A stretch of DNA of 64,000 nucleotides. Source: Epithemia pelagica. Its lineage: Eukaryota; Bacillariophyta; Bacillariophyceae; Surirellales; Surirellaceae. Position 1 is the stretch's first letter. Every line of letters begins with the position of its first letter. A model generated the notes under the pieces. The model was not told the origin of the DNA. It worked only from the letters and a program-made list of their open reading frames with translations, and made no database searches. Made by a program: the position numbers and the translations under genes. The stretch covers positions 1,302,001 through 1,366,000 of the forward strand of contig OX337235.1 of assembly GCA_946965045.2 (NCBI GenBank). Reading direction: 5' to 3'. Shown piece by piece: positions 39,769-48,156 of this stretch.

Positions 39769-42105
39769 ATGTCCAAGTTGTTGCGGTCCAGAATGTTGCC
39801 TCACTCCAATTGGCTGCTGACACTGGTGTATATCTGCAGTGTAGCTGTCCAACACGTTCAATCGCAACCATCGGCCGCACCGTCCGATTTCCCTTCGGAT
39901 TTCCCATCCTTTGCACCCAGTGGTTCTCCGACCACGAGTCGGTCTCCATCCAATCCTCCTTCCCTATCGGCCGTTCCCACGACCACTCCCACCGTGTTTC
40001 CATCCACGACACCCTCCACGTCCCCCTCGCAACGCGATGACGACCAGGATGGATTTCCCGCCAGTGAGGATTGCAATGACAATGATCCCACTATCAATCG
40101 GGATCGACCCGAAATTTGTGGCGATGGCATTGACAACAATTGCAATGGTGAAACGGACGAATTGCCCTGTTTGGCCGATGCCGATGGCGATGAATGGTTT
40201 GTCGTCACATGTGCCGTCCCAGGGGACGCCGAGTGTCTGGACTTTACCACCCGATTTGAACCGGATACGGTCGATTGTGACGACACAACGTCCGTCATTT
40301 CACCCTCGGCGCCCGAAGTCTGTGGCGATGGCATTGATAACAATTGCGATGGTGTGGATGATACCTGTCCCGTGACAACCTCTGGTAAGTTTGGGTGATG
40401 GAGGAGGAGTTTCTCTGGGACTTTTATTTTGGACTACGGGTCCTCACGTGGTTCTGTCGTCCTTTGCTTGTAGCTCCATCTTCAAGTCCCTCCGATGCTC
40501 CATCTGCCGCTCCATCCGTGGCTCCGTCTGTTTCTCCCTCCCAGTCGGCGGCTCCCTCGCCTCGGGCTACCCAAAGTCCTACGCCCGTCCCTTCGGCAAT
40601 GCCCTCCAGTACGGTCAAACCCAGTGCCGAGCCATCCGTGTCGAGTGCTCCTTCGACGGTTCCGTCCGTAGAACCCTCGCACGCACCATCGGCCTCCCCA
40701 TCGACTTCATCTCCCGTCGTATCTTTGCCCACGACAACCTCCAGCCCTACCCAGGCTCCTTCGACCGCATCTCCGACACCCTCGTTGGTGACTGTCACAC
40801 AAACCTTTCGCAATCTCAACATTGAACTCGTTGGGATTGATGAGGAACTGGGACCCGAGGCAACGGACGTGTTTGCGCAGGAACTGGTCCAGGCCTTTGA
40901 TACCTTTTACAATACCAATCCCGCAACTCGACTGTTACTTCGTCGGTCGTTGGTGGCACAATCGGTCGTGTCCGACGTGGAAACCACGATTGATGTGGTG
41001 GGTCAACAAGTTCGTACCAACGACCAAAATGATCCGGTCCTCGTCGTGTTGTTTGATCAAACATTGGCCTACAAAATTCCTTCCACTGCGCAATCGGACG
41101 TCAGTGCGATTGACGTTGTCTCGGAACCCCTCCAGGATAGCAATGTGGCGGATCAATTCTCATCGGATTTGATTGTCGGTCATCCCGAATTTTCCTCCTT
41201 GGCCACCGTGTCAAGTGTCACTCTTCCCAGTGGTCCCACCCCCAGCAGCAATGACAACAATGAGGATGATGGCGACAGTGGTTTGGATTTGGGCATTATC
41301 ATTGCCATTGCCGCCGCCGGTGGTGCCGTAGTCGTGGGAGCCATTGTCGTCTTGGCCTTGCGACGCAAACGAGACAAGATGGGTCATGAATCGCTCCCGG
41401 CAACTATTGATCCACCACCCCGCAACGAACTCATGGGTGGAGAAGATGTGAGCATGGTCAGTGACAACAATACCTACGATGAAACCAAATCCGCCCTACG
41501 AGGAGATCAAAGGTACGTGTCTCAACACCACACAATAGGATGGAGCAAACTGCGCATGTTTCGCGCTTCTCCATGCTTACCAACCGTTTTCTCGTGTATT
41601 GTGTCGACACATTAGTATTGAGACTATAGATTACGATTACTCCAAGGCCTACGGTGGCGGGGAGCAATCGGTGGTATCGTCCGCGGGTGGGACCTTGGGA
41701 GATAATACCAGAGAGGCGGGGAGTCAAGCCTTGGCCAGTAACGTGGGTGGCCGAGCCGCCTTGGGAGCCAGCTTTGATTCGGATGGGGCCGGCAACAACA
41801 GTGCTACGGCGCAAGAACCCATTGTTCAAGAACAAACCATTCAAATATGTGCACCACCCGGAAAATTGGGGGTGGTCATTGACACGCCCAATTCCGGTGC
41901 ACCCGTCGTACATGCCGTCAAGGATTCGTCCGTCATTGCCAATCTCATTAGTGTGGGAGATCAACTCATAATGGTGGATGATATTGACGTGTCCGATATG
42001 ACCGCCATCAAGGTCAGCAAACTCATTAGCAAGAAATCGGCAAATCCACAAAGAAAGCTGACTATTGTGCGAAAGGTTGTCATTGAACCTGGGGATGCAC
42101 AGTAG
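39769..42105 (+). CDS. MopE-like/PSP-repeat membrane protein with PDZ domain
   Basis: Exons 39769-40384, 40474-41512 and 41616-42105; introns of 89 nt (GTAAGT..TTGTAG) and 103 nt (GTACGT..CATTAG) keep frame; 714 aa. Order: signal peptide (NWLLTLVYICSVAVQHVQS), PSP repeat, two Asp/Cys motifs of the MopE-type metal-binding kind (DGFPASEDCNDNDPTINRDR with ICGDGIDNNCNGETDE; then EVCGDGIDNNCDGVDDTC), a second PSP region beginning exactly at exon 2, a SEA-like ectodomain (IELVGIDEELGPEATDVFAQ), TM (LGIIIAIAAAGGAVVVGAIV) with RRKRD, and a C-terminal PDZ (GKLGVVIDTPNSGAPVVHAV ... VGDQLIMVDDIDVSDM). The architecture parallels 27630-31820. Predicted Ca/Cu-binding surface protein with a cytosolic PDZ tail. 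Confidence 0.85.
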
Positions 42106-42275
42106 ATATCATCATCATTTTCCGGTCATTCATATTTTTATTTGTTACTGTAGATGCATATTGATCACATTTGAGAGGATGTATAAAACATAATATTATG
42201 AGTCTTGAAAAACAACAATACTGCTCTCGATAACCAAAGAAGTAACGAGAAATGTCTCTGAGCAAGGACACTGCC

Positions 42276-42593
42276 TTAGTTGTAAAGGTCGACATTGTAC
42301 GGGTCCGTTTCCTTTTGCCGCAACAGGGGGATATGACTGTCGTCGTCTTGTTCGGTAAACCTTGAGTAGTCATCGTCTGATGATGTGTATCTTCGAAATC
42401 CAATGGGAAAGCAGACTATTTTTCTCGCTCTTCGTTTACTTCGTGACAACTTCCAAACCTTTTGTGCGTCGATCCGTACACTTGGTTCTTGTATGCTTGG
42501 AAAAGCTCCATTCCGGTGATGAATCTGTGCTTGGGGGAACGAAAGGGGGCATCTCTTTCGATTCCTTTGCTCTTCCATTGTGTGCAAGTCCAT
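42276..42593 (-). CDS. small unknown protein, 105 aa
   Basis: ATG at 42593, stop TAA at 42278-42276, no intron. Basic middle (KVWKLSRSKRRARKI) followed by an acidic, Ser/Asp-rich end (SSDDDYSRFTEQDDD). No domain recognised. It is convergent with the PDZ gene that ends at 42105. May be a chance frame. Confidence 0.3.
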   Translation of the reverse strand: MDLHTMEEQRNRKRCPLSFPQAQIHHRNGAFPSIQEPSVRIDAQKVWKLSRSKRRARKIVCFPIGFRRYTSSDDDYSRFTEQDDDSHIPLLRQKETDPYNVDLYN

Positions 42594-43323
42594 AACAGTT
42601 ACAGGTGGCAGTAATCCAATCGGCCAGGACTCCTCTAGTCTGGGTGAATGATTGTTTTGTGGTATTGTGGATGGAGCACGTCAACCAACAAGAAACTGTG
42701 TGACCATTCCAAAAATGTGGCACGGCTTCCGGTTGCGATTCTTGGTTTTTTTGGTGTCTCGACGGCCTCGCCCATGTCACTGCGTTACTTATGCTTTGTT
42801 CCGCAGGTCTGCGTTGCCGCCCAACACGGGGCCGGTCGTTCTATGAAATTTTGAGGCACGGTCACCAAATCCACTCACAAATAATACGGGGATAACGGTA
42901 GAATGCATGTAGTTACGACTCAGGCGCGGGACTCTTATCAAACATTTTTCTAAATAGCTTCATGTGTTCATGTGCCTACTCGCATGCTGGCGACAATGCC
43001 CAGTCGCAGTTTCGTTCGTGGTTCCGCGCTCGAAGCTCGAAAGTCGAAAGGCCTAAAATTGAGGCGACGTAGACGACAGACGACAGGCCTCACCTACCCC
43101 CCAGCGGGGGTGAGTGAGTCCCGCAGGCCTCAGTCGGAAAAAAGCTGCACCCTATGCAACACTAGGTGCGACTGACCGGTTCGTCCCTGCTTGGGGGTAA
43201 GGCCTCACCATTATTTGCCGATCCCACATCCCACTGCACCCGTCATGTATCGAACAACGAGAATCAAGAAGAAGAGACTCCAGAGAGAGTAGTCCTAGAT
43301 AATCTACACTGGGATGATCAACA
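42594..43323. other. intergenic with GC-rich hairpin and AGGCCTCACC repeats
   Basis: No gene supported. At 43084-43209 AGGCCTCACC occurs twice and ACCCCCCAGCGGGGGT forms a strong hairpin; the tract is GC-rich compared with its surroundings. It ends where the duplicated PITH segment begins (43222). Confidence 0.5.
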
Positions 43324-43965
43324 ATGCCTCCTCACGGCCATGATCACGATCACGATCATGAAGACGACAATGATCCAGGGCTAAGTTTGAGGCAGTACAT
43401 TGACATCCAAGGGGTGACTTGTTTGAACGAAGAAGTAGCTGGGTCTGGTAGATCAGTATTGAAGATGCACGATGAACGAATGACGGAGACTCCCTCTGTA
43501 ATGTCACCCGAAGATGATCCCGAGCTTTTATTCTACATTCCATTTAAAGAGAGCGTCACCATTCGTCACATCACCATCCACAACGCGAGTAAAAACACTG
43601 CCAATGCATCTCCGCGACGAGTCAAAATCTTTACAAACCGAGATGATATCGACTTTGAGACAGCACGAGAATTGCCGGCTCATTTCGAACTCCATCTTGT
43701 GCCTCCCGAACATTTTATCGAGGGAACCGTTGATTATCCAGCAAGACCAGCGGCACCGTTCGTTAATATTAGCTCCATTGCACTATTTGTGATGGACAAT
43801 TTTGATGATTCAGGAGAGGCTCCAACAGAGATCACCTTTCTTGGTTTCAAAGGGAAGGGGACCAATATGAAGCGAGTGCCGGTTGAGACGGTGTACGAAT
43901 CTAGACCAATGCCAGAGGACCACAAAACTCCAGGTGCAGAGTTTGCTGCACGTGATCTAGTGTAA
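43324..43965 (+). CDS. PITH-domain protein, copy 1
   Basis: Single exon, 213 aa. A His/Asp-rich start (HGHDHDHDHEDD) is followed by a PITH domain (C-terminal domain of thioredoxin-like proteins; PITHD1 family): LRQYIDIQGVTCLNEE, ELLFYIPFKESVTIRHITI, SPRRVKIFTNRDDIDFETA and FVNISSIALFVMDNFD, ending near ETVYESRPMPEDHKTPG. The N-terminal thioredoxin fold is absent, as in PITHD1. Probable proteasome-associated or cytosolic role by family analogy. It differs from copy 2 at about ten residues, including EEVAGSG/EEEAGSG and HFELHLVPP/HLELELMPP. Confidence 0.9.
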   Translation: MPPHGHDHDHDHEDDNDPGLSLRQYIDIQGVTCLNEEVAGSGRSVLKMHDERMTETPSVMSPEDDPELLFYIPFKESVTIRHITIHNASKNTANASPRRVKIFTNRDDIDFETARELPAHFELHLVPPEHFIEGTVDYPARPAAPFVNISSIALFVMDNFDDSGEAPTEITFLGFKGKGTNMKRVPVETVYESRPMPEDHKTPGAEFAARDLV

Positions 43966-44268
43966 CCTGCCCCAGGAATTCGATCTCACCCTCAAATGTT
44001 GGTCTGACCATTGCATTGAAAATAGTTCTCTCTACATTTTTCAATTGATGAGAAGATCACAAACGCAGAGGCATCCTTCAGCTGTGAGCTCCTACTCCCC
44101 TAGGAGCTAGAGCTAGCCTCTCTTAACTATGATGCATAGTTTTTTCGCTTCGTATTTTCATCCCATATCCCATTGCACCCCATCAATCGAACAACGAGAA
44201 TCGAGAACTCATCGTTTCTATCTGAAGACTCTAGACAGAGAAGATACTCTACACCGGGCTCATCAACA

Positions 44269-44907
44269 ATGTCTTGCGGCCATGACCACGATCACGATCA
44301 TGAAGACGACAATGATCCAGGGCTAAGTTTGAGGCAGTATATTGACATCCAAGGGGTGACTTGTTTGAACGAAGAAGAAGCTGGGTCTGGTAGATCAGTG
44401 TTGAAGATGCACGATGAACGAATGACGGAGACTCCCTCTGTAATGTCACCCGAAGATGATCCCGAGCTTTTATTCTACATTCCATTTAAAGAGAGCGTCA
44501 CCATTCGTCACATCACCATCCACAACGCGAGTAAAAACACGGCCAATGCATCTCCGCGACGAGTCAAAATCTTTACAAACCGAGATGATATCGACTTTGA
44601 GACAGCACGAGAACTCCCGGCTCATCTCGAACTCGAACTTATGCCACCCGAACATTTTATTGAGGGAACCGTTGATTATCCTGCAAGACCACCGGCACCG
44701 TTTGTTAATATCAGCTCCATTGCACTATTTGTGATGGACAATTTTGATGATTCAGGAGAGGCTCCAACAGAGATCACCTTTCTTGGTTTCAAAGGGAAGG
44801 GGACCCATATGAAGCGAATACCGGTTGAGACGGTGTACGAATCTAGACCAATGCCAGAGGACCACAAAACTCCAGGTGCAGAGTTTGCTGCACGTGATCT
44901 AGTGTAA
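44269..44907 (+). CDS. PITH-domain protein, copy 2
   Basis: ATG 44269 (the in-frame codon at 44173 is TTG); 212 aa starting MSCGHDHDHDH. Same PITH domain as copy 1. The N-terminus carries SCGHDHDHDH, the form usually seen in PITHD1 proteins, so copy 2 may keep the ancestral start and copy 1 the altered one (inference). Both frames are intact, which suggests recent duplication or gene conversion. Confidence 0.9.
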   Translation: MSCGHDHDHDHEDDNDPGLSLRQYIDIQGVTCLNEEEAGSGRSVLKMHDERMTETPSVMSPEDDPELLFYIPFKESVTIRHITIHNASKNTANASPRRVKIFTNRDDIDFETARELPAHLELELMPPEHFIEGTVDYPARPPAPFVNISSIALFVMDNFDDSGEAPTEITFLGFKGKGTHMKRIPVETVYESRPMPEDHKTPGAEFAARDLV

Positions 44908-45157
44908 CCTGCCCCAGGAATTCGATCTCACCCTCCAATGTTGGTCTGACCATTGCATTGAAAATAGTTCCCTCTATTTTCAATTAATGAGAAGAGAGAA
45001 GATTACATTCGCATATCCGTAGAGGCATCAATCAGCTCGTCATGTGAGCTAGAGCAGTAGCTAGAACTAGCCTCTCTAGGCTATTGTACATACTCCTAGT
45101 TTTTCTTGTGGTCGTATCTTTTGTTGGATCCGAAATCTGGGAATCAGTGTTGTCACC

Positions 45158-45806
45158 ATGGTCTTGCGGTCCGTTCTTTCATCCGTCAAGCACGGCAGTA
45201 TCAAGATCAAACGAGGATTAGACGCAAAATCATGCGCTCGATTCATACATGTGGAGAAGCACCTTGAGGAGCTTGGTATCACTCTCCCTCCGGCTCCTGG
45301 ACCCAAAGCAAACTACAACATTGTTTGTCACGCGTCAGGGAATATCATGTATGTTTCAGGCCATTTGCCGGTCCGACCAGATGGGACTATGATGACGGGA
45401 CGTATTGGACCAGATGGGTCTTCTGAGGGACAATCATCAGAGCATGGTTACGAGGCAGCACGGCATGCTGGATTGAATATTGTCAGCACACTCAAAACTC
45501 AACTGGGAGATTTGGATCGGGTGAAGCAAGTTGTCAAGGTAAGTCACCAATATATGGATCGTATCTTCCTAGCACACTCGTATTTTGACACCCCATTGAT
45601 GCATTCTGTAGGTTTTTGGCATCGTCCAATCCACGGATGATTTCAAGGAGCAACATCGTGTGATGGATGGTTGTTCTGATTTGATGATGGAGGTGTTTGG
45701 TAAACCTGTTGGATACCATGCTAGATCTGCAATTGGAACAAGCACACTTCCACTTGATATCTCGGTGGAAGTGGAGGCAATCGTTGAGCTCCACGAGAAA
45801 CCTTAG
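45158..45806 (+). CDS. RidA/YjgF-like protein
   Basis: Exons 45158-45538 and 45612-45806, 73-nt intron (GTAAGT..TGTAG); 191 aa. Splicing joins DRVKQVVK to VFGIVQSTDDFKEQHRVMD. The YjgF/YER057c/UK114 fold is recognised by NIMYVSGHLPVRPDG, HAGLNIVSTLKTQLGDLDRV, and GYHARSAIGTSTLPLDISVE with the conserved Arg of the family near the end. The family hydrolyses reactive enamine/imine intermediates of amino-acid metabolism, though many members have unknown substrates. The extra basic N-terminus (MVLRSVLSSVKHGSIKIKRG) could be a mitochondrial presequence. Confidence 0.87.
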
Positions 45807-46265
45807 TCGGTGATCGTATCTCATCTGTTCAAATGGTTATAGATAACCCCCAAAAGACCCCCTTCAAAGATACAACAAGCTACTTCATCGTGGAAGCTAG
45901 AAGACTTAAGTAATGACTTTATTTAGACTGTCTATGCGAGATCCAAACAAGTATGAAAGAATCAACCTGTTAAAGACGTATTGAGGTGGAGGCAAAAGTC
46001 CTTGTTTCGGGCAGTCCACATTTCCGATGAAGACAAGATATGAAAAAGAGGTAATGTAAAAAGGGAACAGAAATGCATAATGCTGCGTTTCGTTGTGGTA
46101 GCATGTGGAAGACTTCAGACATACGCGATACAAAATTTCAGGACACTCAAAGATGAAGACCCGAATGAACTTCGTGACTGTGTATCGCAAAATGTACGAG
46201 GGTACAAAGGATCATTGGTTCTGTTCTTTGGCCGATTTCTCTTTTCCATACTTTTTGGGATGTAT
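45807..46265. other. intergenic between convergent genes
   Basis: 459 bp of AT-rich sequence between the RidA-like and 46266 genes. No gene supported. Confidence 0.5.
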
Positions 46266-46691
46266 CTACGATTTGCTACTGGGTGAGGTCATGCGACGCT
46301 GGAGCTGAGCGCTGTTCAAGCTACCGTTTTTGCGAGCAGCGCGGAAGGATGCAACTTCGGGGCCACTCAATCCTTTGAAAGCAATGGCATGGTTGGACCT
46401 GTCAGAATTGCGTCGCTTCAATTCCATGGTCACATCCTCAAAGCGCTCGCACTCTGTAGGCAAAGGATGGGCGGGACATACTTTAGAAATGAGATCAAAG
46501 CACGTCCTCCTTGAATTGGGGCTCGGGGGGCTTGCCATATTCTCCTCTGTCAAACAAAGATGTGAGATATGATCTGGAATTCGTCCAACGGACGACCCTG
46601 TCCGTCACAGCTTTCAAGGCAACTTACGCATCATGTCAGGCTCATTCTGCACACTTAGGCGTCGTGCGAGATTGTAGGCATTCGTACTCAT
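46266..46691 (-). CDS. small unknown two-exon protein, 114 aa
   Basis: Minus-strand exon 1 46691-46628 (21 codons plus 1 nt; MSTNAYNLARRLSVQNEPDM) and exon 2 46546-46266, with an 81-nt intron (GTAAGT..TGACAG). Splicing yields MMQENMASPPSP followed by CFDLISKVC ... CERFEDVTMELKRRNSDRS. It has three Cys at irregular spacing and mixed charge; no TM or signal. No family was recognised. A clean intron and ordinary composition favour a real gene. Confidence 0.5.
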
Positions 46692-47139
46692 TGTGGGTTG
46701 CTTTTGACAATTTCGAATGTGATGGTTTCAAACTATCCAATGAACAATTTTGTGTTCCGAATCCAGAAGTTGTCTCAATGATTCTCCTAACAAACTGCCG
46801 TAGGATTTGTACTTGAGCCTCCTCGTACAAAAAGATAGATCTTAACGTTTAAGATCACTCTTTGTTTTCTCTGGAATGTGATAGTGATCAATCACACGAT
46901 GTCAATATGGATTCAGTATCTTTTCTACTGGGTAGCACAGTTCTCACAATTCAATTCAATACGAATACTGCTACCAGATGATAGAGATGATGCTTCTCGG
47001 TTAAATTCTAAATTTGACATGGCGTTCCATTCATCAATTCTTCGGAACATAGAAAATAGTGTCGATAGAATACAAACTCTAGGTCGTAAATTTTGATTTA
47101 AAACCTACAGAGTCTAGAATGATTTTTCTGATAATAAAC
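46692..47139. other. AT-rich intergenic left of the transposon
   Basis: No gene supported. Adjoins the target-site duplication at 47140. Confidence 0.5.
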
Positions 47140-47143
47140 ATAA
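47140..47143. repeat. target-site duplication ATAA, left
   Basis: ATAA directly precedes the left terminal inverted repeat; the identical four bases directly follow the right terminal repeat at 51020-51023. Confidence 0.75.
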
Positions 47144-47158
47144 CTCTTTTGGGACGGC
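47144..47158 (+). repeat. terminal inverted repeat, left
   Basis: CTCTTTTGGGACGGC; matches the inverted sequence at 51005-51019 in all 15 positions. Confidence 0.88.
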
Positions 47159-47345
47159 GACCTCTACTTTTGACCATATGGTCGGTCATTTCACATTTTT
47201 AGTGACCCATTTCGCCACTTAACAAAATGGACAAAAAATCTCTTGGGGATTCCAAACCACGTAAGAATAATCTACAGGGAATATTGTTACAGGACTCGAA
47301 TTCATAACTGTGCTTCATTAGTGTCGTCCTTACGACCTTTGCACC

Positions 47346-48089
47346 ATGGACTCTCCTTCCAAACACTCGAAACGGTACAAGCCAAGTACTCCAACATCTG
47401 AATCACAGACGATTTACATAGACGAAGAGGATCCCGCTACCTACAAGCATGTTTGCAAAGCATCGTCGTCCCCTCTCTTCCTAAGTCCGTTGGGTGGTGA
47501 ATTGTTACAACAAGCACAACAAGAGAACAAGAAAATTGATCTTCAAGCAATCAACCAGCAGATCATCGATTCCGACGTGAAGGCAATGATCAAGAAAGAT
47601 GAAGACAAGGAACGGACCAAAGGAGTTGACACCGAAACTGAAGGAGACAAAGAAGACAAGGAGGACAAAGCCGAAGACTCCAAACCAGCAGCAGTTGTCT
47701 CTTCTTTTATACAAAACAACAACGACCTTCTTTGCGACCAATGTGGACTTTCCCCCTGTGATGGCGTGACTTATGAAATTGCCCTTCAAACCGCAGGTCT
47801 TGAAGCCCATAAACGAAACAACGGACACAATCGCGCCACACGGCATCACCTCTACAAGTTCTATATCGCGTCCAAGTATGGATCATTGGGTCGTTGGAAC
47901 CGAGTTCGGATTCCACAGTGTATTGAGCTAATGATTCACAAAATGTACCCCGATCCAAATGGCGACTACGTTGGATTCCGTAATTCCGGTGCTCCATTCG
48001 ACGCCGATTCGTCCCTCAAAGAAGGTGATACCAACCACGAAGATAGTGATGACAATTCGGCCTCCTCTACAGATGACAGCGTAGAATAA
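47346..48089 (+). CDS. transposon passenger protein, Cys/His motif, 247 aa
   Basis: Single exon from ATG 47346. Residues 1-115 are hydrophilic: Ser/Thr-rich start, then a Lys/Glu/Asp-rich coiled-like stretch. A compact module follows: LLCDQCGLSPCDGVTYE (CxxC and a third Cys), HKRNNGHNRATRHHLYKFY (several His) and RWNRVRIPQCIELMIHKMYP, which could bind zinc. The tail is acidic (DSDDNSASSTDDSVE). It ends 67 bp from the converging transposase stop. No family recognised. It may be an accessory factor for transposition or a regulator; a captured host gene is an alternative. Confidence 0.7.
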   Translation: MDSPSKHSKRYKPSTPTSESQTIYIDEEDPATYKHVCKASSSPLFLSPLGGELLQQAQQENKKIDLQAINQQIIDSDVKAMIKKDEDKERTKGVDTETEGDKEDKEDKAEDSKPAAVVSSFIQNNNDLLCDQCGLSPCDGVTYEIALQTAGLEAHKRNNGHNRATRHHLYKFYIASKYGSLGRWNRVRIPQCIELMIHKMYPDPNGDYVGFRNSGAPFDADSSLKEGDTNHEDSDDNSASSTDDSVE

Positions 48090-48156
48090 ACCTCATTACT
48101 AAATTATTGAATTTCTCATCGTGTACCTAGTTTTCTATGAATCAAATCTCTCTCTC

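Larger units (their letters stand above)
43222..45080 (+). repeat. tandem duplication of a PITH-gene segment
   Basis: A roughly 0.9-kb unit is present as copy 1 (about 43222-44125) and copy 2 (about 44161-45080). Homology covers the gene plus about 100 bp of upstream DNA and the 3' flank (CCTGCCCCAGGAATTCG both times). Coding parts are nearly identical; flanks have small indels. Confidence 0.9.
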
